The notes: generated by a model not told the origin, from the sequence alone. A stretch of 64,000 bases of DNA from Massiliimalia sp050943535 (GCA_050943535.1 JBMNPJ010000008.1:56448-120447), one strand, 5' to 3'. Counted from the first letter of the stretch, positions 1 through 8,329 are shown. Numbers and translations are program-made.

Positions 1-1
1 T

Positions 2-136
2 GTTTTCTTTGCCAGCACGGATGTACAGCGTTCCATGTTGGATGGCAGCACATTCCATCAATACATGCAGCAACAGGAACGCAATATTGAACAGTTTCAA
101 AATGCTATGATTGAAACCATTTCTCAAGTGGAATAA
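2..136 (+). CDS. 3' end of an unidentified protein (partial)
   Basis: The reading frame is open from the window edge to a TAA at 134-136 and gives 44 C-terminal residues rich in Gln, ending in ISQVE. A terminator-like palindrome follows about 70 bp downstream, which fits the end of a transcription unit. The tail is hydrophilic and probably helical. No family can be named from so short a piece, and the start lies outside the window. Confidence 0.55.
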   Translation, partial: VFFASTDVQRSMLDGSTFHQYMQQQERNIEQFQNAMIETISQVE

Positions 137-206
137 TATGAAAGTTCTTGGAAAATAGAGATCGGTTAGAATCATCACAAATTCCCAGACTTTTGAATGA
201 ATATTT

Positions 207-236
207 GCGGGTCACAATTTTGTGACCCGCATTTTA
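207..236 (+). terminator. Terminator-like hairpin after the partial gene
   Basis: The arms GCGGGTCAC (207-215) and GTGACCCGC (222-230) pair perfectly across a six-base AT loop and are followed by ATTTTATA. The short T run makes it a moderate intrinsic terminator. Confidence 0.6.
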
Positions 237-342
237 TATATTGAAAATAAATATCAATATTCAGGAAATAATTTGGTTAAAATTTAGAAGAAACAGATAA
301 AAAACGAATTGTTTTACGCTATATATTTTACTTTTTTGTTCA

Positions 343-371
343 TTGCAAAAACAGTACAAATATAGTATACT
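343..371 (+). promoter_or_regulatory. Sigma-A promoter for reverse rubrerythrin
   Basis: TTGCAA at 343-348 and TATACT at 366-371 are separated by 17 bp. Transcription would start near 378, leaving a leader of about 85 nt before the gene at 464. No clear operator such as a PerR box was recognised. Confidence 0.65.
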
Positions 372-463
372 ATAGACGTACCAAACAAGAGGTCAAATTG
401 CTGCAAATCATTGCAAAGCAATTCAAAAATAAAAATATTGAATAAAAATGGAGGAAATGAATC

Positions 464-1012
464 ATGAAAAAATTTGTATGTCAAGTATGTGGTTATGTTT
501 ATGAAGGCGAAGCTGCTCCGGAATTTTGCCCACAGTGTAAAGCTCCAGCAAGCAAATTTACAGAACAGGTAGAAGGTAAAGTTTCTTACGCTACCGAACA
601 CGTTATCGGCATCGCAAAAGGCGTTCCAGCTGACATTATCGAAGGCCTGAACCAGAACTTTACTGGTGAATGCACCGAAGTTGGTATGTACCTGGCTATG
701 AGTCGTGTAGCTGATCGTGAAGGTTATCCAGAAATCGCAGAAGCTTTCAAGAGATATGCTTTTGAAGAAGCTGAACATGCTGCAAAATTTGCAGAACTGC
801 TGGGTGACGTTGTAACTGATTCCACTAAGAAAAACCTGGAACTGAGAGCTGCTGCTGAACACGGCGCTTGCGAAGGTAAAATGGCTTTGGCAAAACGTGC
901 AAAAGAAGAAAACCTGGATGCAATCCATGACACCGTTCATGAAATGGCAAAAGACGAAGCTCGTCATGGCTGCGGATTTGTTGGCCTGCTGAACAGATAC
1001 TTTGGCAAATAA
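464..1012 (+). CDS. Reverse rubrerythrin (N-terminal rubredoxin domain)
   Basis: The 182-residue protein begins with a rubredoxin-type iron site (CQVCGY near residue 7 and CPQCKAP near residue 22). This is followed by a ferritin-like diiron helical bundle with E and ExxH motifs (EEAEHAAKF, DEARHG). Classical rubrerythrin has the rubredoxin domain at the C-terminus; here it is N-terminal, as in the reverse rubrerythrins of clostridia. These reduce hydrogen peroxide and oxygen in the cytoplasm with electrons from NAD(P)H:rubredoxin oxidoreductase. GGAGG lies just upstream of the ATG. The gene is monocistronic, between its own promoter and a strong terminator, and uses a narrow codon set that suggests high expression. 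Confidence 0.93.
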   Translation: MKKFVCQVCGYVYEGEAAPEFCPQCKAPASKFTEQVEGKVSYATEHVIGIAKGVPADIIEGLNQNFTGECTEVGMYLAMSRVADREGYPEIAEAFKRYAFEEAEHAAKFAELLGDVVTDSTKKNLELRAAAEHGACEGKMALAKRAKEENLDAIHDTVHEMAKDEARHGCGFVGLLNRYFGK

Positions 1013-1037
1013 TTTTAAATTCGTTTGAATTTTTAGG

Positions 1038-1072
1038 GTGCTGTAAACCTTGGTTTACAGCACTTTATTTTT
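1038..1072 (+). terminator. Intrinsic terminator of the rubrerythrin gene
   Basis: Twelve-base arms at 1038-1049 and 1052-1063 pair perfectly and are followed by TTTATTTTTTAT. Confidence 0.85.
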
Positions 1073-1153
1073 TATGCAGAGATGTTTTTAAGAGCAGTTA
1101 AAAATGTTAGGTGGTTCCTGCCAGTAGCGTAAAAACCGAAAACAGCTTTTCCA

Positions 1154-1744
1154 TTACTGGCAAAGTGTGCAGGAAAGGTTACGGCAGGGAAAAGATGGAA
1201 CGGTCAGCTGCCACAGGGAACGCCCTTGTTCAAACAACCGGTCATATACTGCGCTGCATTTTTTATACCGGGCAAATAATTTCTGCTTTTCGGGCAGATT
1301 GCAGTAAACTTTCCAGCATCCGCAGCACTGATAATTTTTTCCGCGGTTTTCCATAAACCCCAACACATCTTCGGGAGGGTATCCTAAAAATAGTCCGATT
1401 TCGTGAGGAAAATCACAGGAAGCGGAAAGTCTTTTTTTCAGATGAAGGAGAATTTGTGAAATATCCTGGGCGGGGTATCCTTGCTGTTTTAAAATTTCTT
1501 GAGCATCTTTGCAGGAAAGATCCAAGGAGAGTTTTCCCGGACGGTACAGATAACATAAGGTTCCCTGAGAAGAAGTTTTTACCGCTTCTAATACCAGTCC
1601 TTTGGATTGGTATATCTGATTCCATTGCTGGATAATGGCGGCATGCTGGTTTGGGTTATCCCCGCTGTACCAAAACAGTGCACCGGTTTTTAGTCCTGCC
1701 AAAGTAGGGGAACCGTGGCAGATCAAAAGTTTTTCAAAGCTCAT
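1154..1744 (-). CDS. DUF3793 family protein
   Basis: This 196-residue protein of unknown function belongs to the DUF3793 family of anaerobic Firmicutes. The family signature is visible in the second half: HEIGLFLGYPPEDVLGF followed by a Cys-rich NYQCCGCWKVY segment, with more cysteines at the C-terminus. A longer frame extends upstream, but the ATG at 1742-1744 is chosen because it overlaps the stop of the upstream DUF2325 gene as ATGA, implying translational coupling. The operon promoter carries a DtxR/MntR-like operator and a DtxR-type gene is next door, so a role in iron or manganese homeostasis is a reasonable inference. The Cys clusters could bind metal. Confidence 0.85.
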   Translation of the reverse strand: MSFEKLLICHGSPTLAGLKTGALFWYSGDNPNQHAAIIQQWNQIYQSKGLVLEAVKTSSQGTLCYLYRPGKLSLDLSCKDAQEILKQQGYPAQDISQILLHLKKRLSASCDFPHEIGLFLGYPPEDVLGFMENRGKNYQCCGCWKVYCNLPEKQKLFARYKKCSAVYDRLFEQGRSLWQLTVPSFPCRNLSCTLCQ

Positions 1745-2061
1745 GGTCGGGATTCTCCTTTTTGATCCGGTAAATTGGTGTCTTGTTTCATTTCTTCCAG
1801 CAGCGCCTGCAATGCGGAAACGCTGCTGCTGTGAGCCCGTGCAATGGGGATGTGGTTGCGTCGGGCTTCTTGGGCGGCAGAAACCACCATTTTGTGGGAT
1901 ACGGTGTTGGTGAACAGAATCAGCATATCCGGACATCCCAGTTTCTTTTTAATGGCGCCACTTTCCTTTACAAATACTTTGGCTGTATGTCCATAATGTC
2001 GGCAGATGTCCTCATATCTTCCTGCCATCCGCTCATTGCCTCCGATAATGACAAAGCTCAT
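1741..2061 (-). CDS. DUF2325 family protein
   Basis: This 106-residue protein matches DUF2325. It starts with a short beta strand and a Gly-rich turn (MSFVIIGGNERM) and has a predicted Rossmann-like alternation with a central LILFTNTVSHKMV strand. Members are small, often occur near metal or redox genes, and have no firmly established function. GAGGTG precedes the ATG at 2061. It is the first gene of a two-gene operon with DUF3793 (4-base ATGA overlap). Confidence 0.8.
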   Translation of the reverse strand: MSFVIIGGNERMAGRYEDICRHYGHTAKVFVKESGAIKKKLGCPDMLILFTNTVSHKMVVSAAQEARRNHIPIARAHSSSVSALQALLEEMKQDTNLPDQKGESRP

Positions 2062-2079
2062 AAAGTCACCTCACTATAG

Positions 2080-2095
2080 GTTAGTTTATTCTAAC
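2080..2095. promoter_or_regulatory. Second DtxR/MntR-like site in the DUF2325 leader
   Basis: GTTAG-TTTATT-CTAAC repeats the outer arms of the stronger site at 2126-2141, with an imperfect centre. It lies between the transcription start and the start codon of the DUF2325 gene. Confidence 0.5.
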
Positions 2096-2125
2096 TTCAC
2101 GGTATAAAAGAAACCCGCTGTATGG

Positions 2126-2141
2126 GTTAGTTTAAACTAAC
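2126..2141. promoter_or_regulatory. DtxR/MntR-like operator (perfect 16-bp palindrome)
   Basis: GTTAGTTTAAACTAAC is its own reverse complement and resembles the TTAGG...CCTAA-type boxes of DtxR-family regulators. It sits directly downstream of the -10 element of the minus-strand promoter, where bound repressor would block initiation. Confidence 0.65.
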
Positions 2142-2144
2142 TAA

Positions 2145-2173
2145 AGGATAACATAAAAGTTCTTGCTTGTCAA
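2145..2173 (-). promoter_or_regulatory. Promoter of the DUF2325-DUF3793 operon
   Basis: On the minus strand TTGACA (2173-2168) and TATCCT (2150-2145) are spaced by 17 bp. The -35 element lies in the loop region of an inverted repeat (AAAAGTTCTTG arms, 2156-2182) that might also serve as a weak terminator for the upstream dtxR-type gene. Confidence 0.65.
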
Positions 2174-2256
2174 GAACTTTTAAAAAGGGCTTTTATGATG
2201 TTTGTTAGCCACAGGTAACATGTAAACACAGATACCACAGTTTATTTTAACTAAGG

Positions 2257-2625
2257 TTATCGCGCCTGTGCCACATGATTTTTAATGGCCAGAAAACTTT
2301 CATCGCTGATTACGTGTTCCATCCGGCAGGCATCTTCTGCGGCAATCTGAGGGTCTACGCCCAAAGCAGTAAGCCAGTCAGAAAGAAGTGTATGCCGTTC
2401 ATAGATTCGTTCTGCAACAGCCAGACCATCCGGCGTCAGGGTAATGTGTCCCCGGGGATCCACTTCAATTTGTCCCTGAAGGCGCAGATTTTTCATGGCG
2501 ACACTGACGCTGGGCTTGGAAAAGTTTAATTCATTGGCAATGTCAATGGAACGCACCAGACCAAGACGCTTTTTTAATATCAAAATCGTTTCCAGATAAT
2601 TTTCAGCAGATTCCTGGATTTTCAT
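2257..2625 (-). CDS. DtxR/MntR-family metal-dependent repressor
   Basis: The 122-residue protein has an N-terminal winged helix (SIDIANELNFSKPSVSVAMKNL, the recognition helix) and the family metal/dimer segment with EDACRMEHVISDE near the C-terminus. It lacks the SH3-like third domain of long DtxR proteins, so it is of the short MntR type. A frame runs 39 codons further upstream, but the ATG at 2625 has AAGGAAGG at good spacing and begins with the family start MKIQESAENYLE. It likely senses Fe(II) or Mn(II) and controls the adjacent DUF2325-DUF3793 operon through the GTTAG/CTAAC boxes. The metal cannot be told from sequence. Confidence 0.9.
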   Translation of the reverse strand: MKIQESAENYLETILILKKRLGLVRSIDIANELNFSKPSVSVAMKNLRLQGQIEVDPRGHITLTPDGLAVAERIYERHTLLSDWLTALGVDPQIAAEDACRMEHVISDESFLAIKNHVAQAR

Positions 2626-2719
2626 CAATATCCTTCCTTTCTTTTTGCTGACAGGATATGGGCAAAGTTTTTTTGACAGGAATGATGCCCTGTCAGTGTG
2701 AACAGAGTATGGCAAGATA

Positions 2720-3679
2720 TTATTTTTTATATCCGGTTTCAAAATCCACCAGATTGCGCAGGGGTTCTCCCTGGTGATAGCGTGTCAAATTTTCCACACA
2801 AATAGCCATAATTCGTTCGAATGTTTCCGGCAGGGAATATCCCCCGGAAACGTGAGGGGTAATTAATACGTTGGACAGTTCCCAAAGGGGGTCATTTTCC
2901 GGCAACGGTTCCGGCTGGGTTACATCCAATACAGCTCCCCGGAGCTTTCCGGACTGCAGGTAATCGCAAAGCGCTGTTTGATCCAAAAGAGTTCCTCTTC
3001 CCACATTGACAAGAACGGCACCGTCTTTCATCTTTTCCAGCCGCTGACGGTTCATTAATCCGTTGGTAAAAGGCGTTTCAGGAAGGGAAAAAGCTGCCAC
3101 ATCTGCCAAGGGGAGCAGATCGTCCAGTGCATCCATAGAATACAGTTCATCCAGCCACTGAGGTTTTTCTCCAATACGGCGTTTGATGCCGATGGTTTTA
3201 GCCCCCAAAGCTTTCATCCGTTTGGCGAATTCTCCGCCGATATCTCCAAGGCCTACAATCAGTACAGTGGAACCCCAGATAGATTTTACAGTTCCTGCAT
3301 AGTTCCAAAGATGTTTTTTCTGCTGATCCCGGTAGATATGAAAATTTTTAAACAGCTGCAAAACCCCGGCGACCATATATTCAGAGATAGCCAGACCATA
3401 GGCACCAGTGGCATTGGTAAGCAGAACATTGTTTGGCAAAACTCCCGGGACGGTATACTGGTTAGCCCCGGCACTGCCCAGCTGCAGCCATTTTAATTGT
3501 TTGCATTCTTTCAGGGCAGATACGGAAGGATTCCCTAAAATTACATCCGCCTGATCCAGAGGAGCATGTTCCATCCCGCTTGCATAAATAAATTCGGTAT
3601 GGGGAGCTGCTTTCTCCAGCTGTTTTTTATGATGTTCTTCTGCTGGCAGAAGGACAACTGCTTTTTTAATCGAATTCAT
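2720..3679 (-). CDS. D-isomer-specific 2-hydroxyacid dehydrogenase
   Basis: The 319-residue protein has the NAD-binding loop GLGDIGGEFAKRM near residue 142. The catalytic Arg, Glu and His of the family appear in VNVGRGTLLD, DVTQPEPLP and ITPHVSGG. It interconverts a 2-oxoacid and its D-2-hydroxyacid in the cytoplasm and is closest in layout to glyoxylate/hydroxypyruvate reductase (GhrA-like) enzymes. The substrate cannot be fixed. AGGAGG precedes the ATG. It is upstream of the dtxR-type gene on the same strand with a 94-bp gap, so co-transcription is possible but unproven. Confidence 0.88.
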   Translation of the reverse strand: MNSIKKAVVLLPAEEHHKKQLEKAAPHTEFIYASGMEHAPLDQADVILGNPSVSALKECKQLKWLQLGSAGANQYTVPGVLPNNVLLTNATGAYGLAISEYMVAGVLQLFKNFHIYRDQQKKHLWNYAGTVKSIWGSTVLIVGLGDIGGEFAKRMKALGAKTIGIKRRIGEKPQWLDELYSMDALDDLLPLADVAAFSLPETPFTNGLMNRQRLEKMKDGAVLVNVGRGTLLDQTALCDYLQSGKLRGAVLDVTQPEPLPENDPLWELSNVLITPHVSGGYSLPETFERIMAICVENLTRYHQGEPLRNLVDFETGYKK

Positions 3680-3805
3680 AACCGTTCCTCCTCTTGATCA
3701 AATATCTTTTACCATCATACCATATTTTGGACAAATGGGGAAGACCCGACGGGAATTTTGGGTCGTTTCAAAGAACAGTCGATAGAAAGTAGGTGCTTTG
3801 GTGAC

Positions 3806-3858
3806 AGAAAAATAATAAATCCGAACAATATGACCTGTTTGGTTCCTATCGTTCGGAT
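3806..3858 (-). terminator. Minus-strand terminator beyond the XRE gene and repeats
   Basis: ATCCGAAC and GTTCGGAT arms (3819-3826 and 3851-3858) flank a 24-base loop. On the minus strand the hairpin is followed by TTATTATTTTT. Confidence 0.5.
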
Positions 3859-3909
3859 CATGATTTTGGTAAGGGGACACTCAAAGCCGGCGGGTGGGTA
3901 GCACCCGCT

Positions 3910-4048
3910 GGCGAAGACGCTACGCTCGTACTCTGTTAGCTGAGAGAAAATTATTTGATATTTTCGCTTTACTAACAGGGTATGCGCTGTAGGCGGTTTT
4001 CACCGGACATTGTCCGGCGGCGCTTCGCCGGTTGGCACCGGGCACTGC
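3910..4048. repeat. Intergenic repeat R2, copy 1 of a tandem pair
   Basis: About 139 bp that recur almost unchanged at 4066-4197. The core contains an imperfect inverted repeat, TACTCTGTTAG facing CTAACAGGGTA, separated by about 33 bp, so the transcript would fold into a long hairpin. GC-rich blocks such as GGCGCTTCGCCGG follow. No protein is encoded. Shorter relatives occur near 10600, 16490 and 49735. Confidence 0.8.
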
Positions 4049-4065
4049 CCGCCACCTAGCGGTGG

Positions 4066-4197
4066 GGCGAAGACGCTACGTTCATACTCTGTCAGCTGAG
4101 AGAAAATTATTTGATACTTCCACTTTACTAACAGGGTATGCGCCGTAGGCGGTTTGCCCCGGCGCTTCGCCGGTTGGCACCGGACGCTGTCCGGGCG
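4066..4197. repeat. Intergenic repeat R2, copy 2
   Basis: Second tandem copy. It differs from copy 1 by scattered substitutions, some of which keep the core hairpin paired (CATACTCTGTCAG against CTAACAGGGTATG), and it lacks a short TGTCCGG block. It ends directly at the stop codon of the XRE gene, so the repeat forms that gene's 3' flank. Confidence 0.8.
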
Positions 4198-5187
4198 TTA
4201 TTTTTGTTTTCTTTTGATCCATGATTGGACAACAATACTGACGGCGGCAAAGAAAACGCCTGCTATCGGCCAGATAATCCAGGATGTGTCCCAGCGGTTG
4301 GATAAAAAACTGATTGCCAGGTAAATAGCAGTTACGATACACCAATAGGCTCCTGCAAAGGTGGCAAATGCTTTTTCTACTTTTTTGTTCTCAGGAGTAT
4401 AATCTCCTTTTTGCAGCAGCTTTTGAAAGCTGGAATGAATGCTGCATGACCAAATAAACAGCCATACACCCCATGCTGCCATAAATAGAAAAAAATCGAT
4501 ACTGATTACCGTGCCTAACTCAGATCCTATGGAGGCGAAAAACACGGTAGGAATTACGCCTAAGATGCAAAGTAGAACCCCGACCGCAATGGATTTTTGA
4601 AAGGTGGGTTCAAATTCCCGCTGTTTTTTCTCCACAATTCCGCTGACGCCATATTCCAGTGAAATATTGTCTGTTTCCAGATATTCAAACCGGTTCAGTT
4701 TCATTCCATTAAAAAGGAGAATAAAAACACCTAAAGCCACCATCAGCAATAAAATCATCATGCCGATTGCTGTTGCCATAGAAGTGCTCAGGGAAAAGAA
4801 AAGATTTTTCTCTGCCAAAACAGGGAATAGAATCAAGCAGGTAGGGGAGAGAATCAGAACAGAAACAGCAGACGCAATTTTAGGGGCGTGAGTCCGGGTG
4901 AGCTCTAAAAAAAGATTGCTCTCTTCCAGGGATACGGAGTGAGGTGCTTCCTCATCCGGGTCATCGGAGGAAGAAAAGGTAATCTCCTCCAAATCATCTT
5001 TTAAAAGATAATCGGTACTGACGCCAAATAAACTGCTGAGTTTAATGATTTTGTCTAAGTCAGGAATGGAAGCGGCACTTTCCCATTTGGATACCGATTG
5101 CCGGGAAACCTTTAACTGTTCCGCCAGATCTTCCTGTGACCATCCATTTTGTTTTCTGAGAAGTGTAATTTTTTCTGCTAAGATCAT
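4198..5187 (-). CDS. XRE-family transcriptional regulator with six membrane segments
   Basis: The 329-residue protein begins with a Cro/C1-type helix-turn-helix (residues 1-60, with QEDLAEQLKVSRQSVSKWE as the DNA-reading part). An acidic linker follows, then about six hydrophobic segments from residue ~115 to the end, closing with a Lys/Arg-rich tail. This is a membrane-anchored regulator, a layout seen in Firmicutes for sensing envelope stress or peptides; the signal is unknown. A frame runs 35 codons further upstream, but the ATG at 5187 follows AAAGG and starts with the normal first residues of the helix-turn-helix. It is transcribed alone. Confidence 0.82.
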   Translation of the reverse strand: MILAEKITLLRKQNGWSQEDLAEQLKVSRQSVSKWESAASIPDLDKIIKLSSLFGVSTDYLLKDDLEEITFSSSDDPDEEAPHSVSLEESNLFLELTRTHAPKIASAVSVLILSPTCLILFPVLAEKNLFFSLSTSMATAIGMMILLLMVALGVFILLFNGMKLNRFEYLETDNISLEYGVSGIVEKKQREFEPTFQKSIAVGVLLCILGVIPTVFFASIGSELGTVISIDFFLFMAAWGVWLFIWSCSIHSSFQKLLQKGDYTPENKKVEKAFATFAGAYWCIVTAIYLAISFLSNRWDTSWIIWPIAGVFFAAVSIVVQSWIKRKQK

Positions 5188-5360
5188 AATTGCTTCAACC
5201 TTTCTATTGGAAGATAGGAGCTGTTTTCCTTTGACTTTATCATAGCAAAAATTCCGGTTGATTGCTACCAAGTTGACTGGAAATTTTGTCAACTACCCGT
5301 TGCAACTGGCGTTTTTTCCTGTCAACAGAGGGGATTTTCATGAAAACGAGAAAAGGAGGA

Positions 5361-5400
5361 ATTAAAAACCGCCGGCTGTTAAACCAGCCGGCGGTTCTTT
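5361..5400 (-). terminator. Terminator of the trpXYZ operon
   Basis: AACCGCCGGCTG (5367-5378) pairs with CAGCCGGCGGTT (5385-5396). On the minus strand it is followed by TTTTTAAT just after the stop of the ATPase gene. Confidence 0.88.
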
Positions 5401-5405
5401 GAATA

Positions 5406-6194
5406 TTATAACAATGTTTTGTCGCTGAAAGAATCGTGGGCGGTGGTGGAGTACAAATCCATCAGACGTTCCACAGTCATGTTTTTCCGTTCTTCCCCGG
5501 AAAGTTCCAGAACAATTTTGCCCTGGCTCATAACAATGGTGCGGTTGCCGCATTCCAAAGCGTTTTGGATATTGTGGGTAATCATCATGGTGGTGATGTT
5601 GTGTTCTGCCACAATCTGGTTGGTAATTTTCATAACCTGTGCGGCGGTTTTTGGGTCCAGCGCTGCAGTATGTTCATCCAGCAGTAACAGGGAAGGGGTC
5701 ACGATGGTAGCCATCAGCAAGGTTACCGCCTGCCGCTGTCCGCCGGAAAGGAGCCCTACCTTGCTTTTCAGCCGGTCTTCCAGTCCCAGATCCAGCATTT
5801 TTAACTTTTCCCGGAAGAGTTCTTCATCTTGCTTTTTGATTCCCCAGGAAAATCCTCTGCGGCTACCCCGGCTGTATGCCAGCCCCAGATTTTCTTCAAT
5901 GGTCATATTGGGAGCGGTTCCCCGCAGGGTATCCTGAAACAGATGCCCCATATAACGGGCACGCTTAAATTCCTTAAAGTTTGTAATATCTTTTCCGTCC
6001 AGAAAAATTTTGCCGCTGTCAATTTCATAAGCCCCGGAAATGGCGTTGAGCAGGGTGGATTTTCCAGCCCCATTGGAACCGATGACGGTGACGAAATCCC
6101 CAGGATTTAAATGAAGGTTTACGTCCTTTAACGCGTGGTTTTCATTGGGTGTGTTTTTATGGAAGGTGATGTTTATATTCTCAAGCTTTAGCAT
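5406..6194 (-). CDS. trpZ: ABC transporter ATP-binding protein, tryptophan-type uptake system
   Basis: The 262-residue ATPase shows Walker A GSNGAGKST (near 39), the signature LSGGQRQAV, Walker B LLLLDE and a switch His in MITHN. It powers import by the TrpX/TrpY system and belongs to the COG1101-like group paired with COG4120 permeases and COG2984 binding proteins. Its start overlaps the permease stop by 14 bases, so the two are coupled. Assignment to tryptophan rests on the upstream T-box specifier, not on the ATPase itself. Confidence 0.88.
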   Translation of the reverse strand: MLKLENINITFHKNTPNENHALKDVNLHLNPGDFVTVIGSNGAGKSTLLNAISGAYEIDSGKIFLDGKDITNFKEFKRARYMGHLFQDTLRGTAPNMTIEENLGLAYSRGSRRGFSWGIKKQDEELFREKLKMLDLGLEDRLKSKVGLLSGGQRQAVTLLMATIVTPSLLLLDEHTAALDPKTAAQVMKITNQIVAEHNITTMMITHNIQNALECGNRTIVMSQGKIVLELSGEERKNMTVERLMDLYSTTAHDSFSDKTLL

Positions 6195-7077
6195 TTCGAT
6201 TCCTCCTCTTTACGATTTCTCCTTTGATGACCGGAATAGAAATGGCAATGACCACCAAAACAGCGGACATCAGTTTTAAGTCACTTGCAGGCAACCCAAT
6301 TCGCAGTGCAATTGTCAGGATAAATCGGTAAATGATAGCACCGATAATGGCGGAAAGAAAACTCATGATCATGGATCTTCTTCCCAGCAGAGCTTCCCCT
6401 ACGATGATGGAAGCCAAACCAATTACCATGGTTCCGATACCGCCGTTGGCGTCAGCAAATCCCTGGTACTGTGCCAGAACTGCGCCAGAAAGGGAAACCA
6501 AAGCATTGGCAATGGCAAGCCCCAGGATTTTCATAGCGTCGGAGTTAATGGAGGAAGCACGAACCATATCTTCATTGTCACCGGTTGCCCGCAGGGACAT
6601 CCCGATTTGTGTCTTTAAAAACAGATATAACGCTGCTACAACCAGCAAAAGGATCAAAACCACTGCTCCTAAATTGGCAACAGATGCAGGAAGCAGATTT
6701 TGAATACGGGTAAAAATGGTTTCTTTGCCCAGCAGAGGAACATTGGGTTTATTGCCCATGACATGAAGATTGATGGAGTAAAGGGCGGTCATGGTGAGAA
6801 TCCCAGCTAAAATTACCTGAACCTTTAATTTGGTCTGCAAAAAAGCAGTGACAATTCCGGCAACAGCCCCAGCGGCCATGCCCAGGATCAAGCCCAAAAT
6901 CGGCATTCCCTGTACCGTTAAAATTGCGGAAACAGCAACACCAAGCGTAAAACTTCCATCGATGGTTAAATCGGGAATATTTAAAATACGGAAGGAGACC
7001 AGAACACCCATAGACATAATGGCGTAAATGAGCCCCAGCTCCAGCGCTCCCATGATCACAGACAGTGACATAAACAC
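6181..7077 (-). CDS. trpY: ABC transporter permease, tryptophan-type uptake system
   Basis: The 298-residue membrane protein has about eight to nine hydrophobic segments and the EAA-like loop region of BPD-type permeases related to LivH/RbsC (COG4120). Its C-terminus is basic and would face the cytoplasm. It sits 20 bp after the lipoprotein gene and overlaps the ATPase gene. The set matches the predicted TrpXYZ tryptophan transporter of Firmicutes. Confidence 0.88.
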   Translation of the reverse strand: MFMSLSVIMGALELGLIYAIMSMGVLVSFRILNIPDLTIDGSFTLGVAVSAILTVQGMPILGLILGMAAGAVAGIVTAFLQTKLKVQVILAGILTMTALYSINLHVMGNKPNVPLLGKETIFTRIQNLLPASVANLGAVVLILLLVVAALYLFLKTQIGMSLRATGDNEDMVRASSINSDAMKILGLAIANALVSLSGAVLAQYQGFADANGGIGTMVIGLASIIVGEALLGRRSMIMSFLSAIIGAIIYRFILTIALRIGLPASDLKLMSAVLVVIAISIPVIKGEIVKRRNRNAKA

Positions 7078-7097
7078 AACATCCTTTTCCTTAATGA

Positions 7098-8138
7098 TTA
7101 ATCATTTGAATTTTTTACTTTGTAATTAGGGTCAGAAGAAATAGATTCCGGAATTTCGATTCCCAATGCTTTGGCGGTTTCTTCGTTAACAAAAATGCTC
7201 AGGTCATCCTCGAATACTTTGACCGGAATTTCGCTGACATCAGTGCCTTTTAATACCTGGTCAACCATATTGGCGGTTTCTTTTCCCAGATCCACATATT
7301 CGATTCCGTTGGTAGCCAGACCGCCGTCGCCTACCATAGAATCAGCGCCGGTAAATACAGGAACTTTTGCCTTAATCGCTTCATTGGAAACAGCTGGCAT
7401 AGCAGAAGCAACGGTATTGTCGTTTGGAATGAATACGGCGTCTACTTTAGAGAAGAGCACCTGTGCAGCCTGCTGTACTTCAGAACTGTTGGTGATACCG
7501 GATACTTCTAGTTTCAGATTGTTTTCTTCACAGTATGCTTTTACTTTTTCCAAGTTGGATTCGGAGTTTGCTTCGCCGGTGCAGTATAAAAATCCTAAGG
7601 TTTTCATGTCTGGGCAAAATTCTTTTGCCAGATCCAAAATATCGTTGACCATAACAGCATCAGAAGTACCGGTGATGTTCTGATCCGGTTTTTCCAGAGA
7701 GGAGGTGAGTCCTGCAGAAATTGGATCGGTTACTGCGGAGAAGACAACAGGAATGTCTTTGGCAATGGTTGCTGCGGTCTGTGCTACCGGAGTTGCAATG
7801 GCAACCACTACATCTGCTTCGTCTCCTGCAAACTTTTGTACGATGGTGTTAGCGGTAGTGGTTTCGCCCTGAGCGTTTTTATAATCGATGGTACAGGTTT
7901 CTCCATCTTTGTATCCCAGTTCTTCCAGCTGAGCCAGAATGCTTTCCCGGATGGTGTCCAAAGAAGGATGTTCCACATACTGAATCAGACTGATGTGGGG
8001 CAGATCTCCGGAAGCTGCAGAACCAGTGGAATCTGCGGAGCTGCCGGAATTTCCGGTGCCAGTTCCGCCGCAGCCGGTGAGAGCTGCCAAAGATAACATA
8101 CCTGCGGTTAATAAACTGAATAAACGGTTGCGTTTCAT
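7098..8138 (-). CDS. trpX: ABC transporter substrate-binding lipoprotein, tryptophan-type
   Basis: The 346-residue protein opens with a lipoprotein signal peptide (MKRNRLFSLL, hydrophobic core, lipobox LTGC with Cys 23), then a Gly/Ser linker and a type I periplasmic-binding fold of the COG2984 group. It would be anchored outside the membrane and capture the substrate for TrpY. It is the first gene of the operon and follows the T-box leader whose specifier codon is UGG, so tryptophan is the expected ligand. The start has AAGAAGGG upstream. Confidence 0.88.
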   Translation of the reverse strand: MKRNRLFSLLTAGMLSLAALTGCGGTGTGNSGSSADSTGSAASGDLPHISLIQYVEHPSLDTIRESILAQLEELGYKDGETCTIDYKNAQGETTTANTIVQKFAGDEADVVVAIATPVAQTAATIAKDIPVVFSAVTDPISAGLTSSLEKPDQNITGTSDAVMVNDILDLAKEFCPDMKTLGFLYCTGEANSESNLEKVKAYCEENNLKLEVSGITNSSEVQQAAQVLFSKVDAVFIPNDNTVASAMPAVSNEAIKAKVPVFTGADSMVGDGGLATNGIEYVDLGKETANMVDQVLKGTDVSEIPVKVFEDDLSIFVNEETAKALGIEIPESISSDPNYKVKNSND

Positions 8139-8329
8139 AAAAAATCAATCCCTTCTTAATACAATAATGCAAACCCTATGTCAATCAATTATTTTTTTGG
8201 ATTTGCGTTCCCCTCAAAATACTTACGGATGAATTACGGCAAATCAGATTGTTTCCACATCCGTGTGAAAGCGGTTTCTTTCACACAAACACCCCCTTGG
8301 ATTTCCTTTCTGAAGAGCTTTTTACAAAA

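Noticed and set aside
314..967. 217-codon minus-strand frame opposite rubrerythrin
   Set aside because: It is an antisense shadow with Phe/Ser-rich composition over a strongly coding plus-strand gene and its promoter.
1745..1936. Extended N-terminus of the DUF3793 protein
   Set aside because: The extra 64 residues overlap the DUF2325 gene in another frame and are not protein-like; the ATGA overlap marks the true start.
2671..2698. TGACAGG/CCTGTCA hairpin between the dehydrogenase and dtxR-type genes as a terminator
   Set aside because: On the transcribed minus strand it is followed by an A run, not a T run, so it would not terminate.
3910..4197. CRISPR array
   Set aside because: There are only two long (~130 bp) repeats separated by 17 bp; no short regular repeats with unique spacers and no cas genes.
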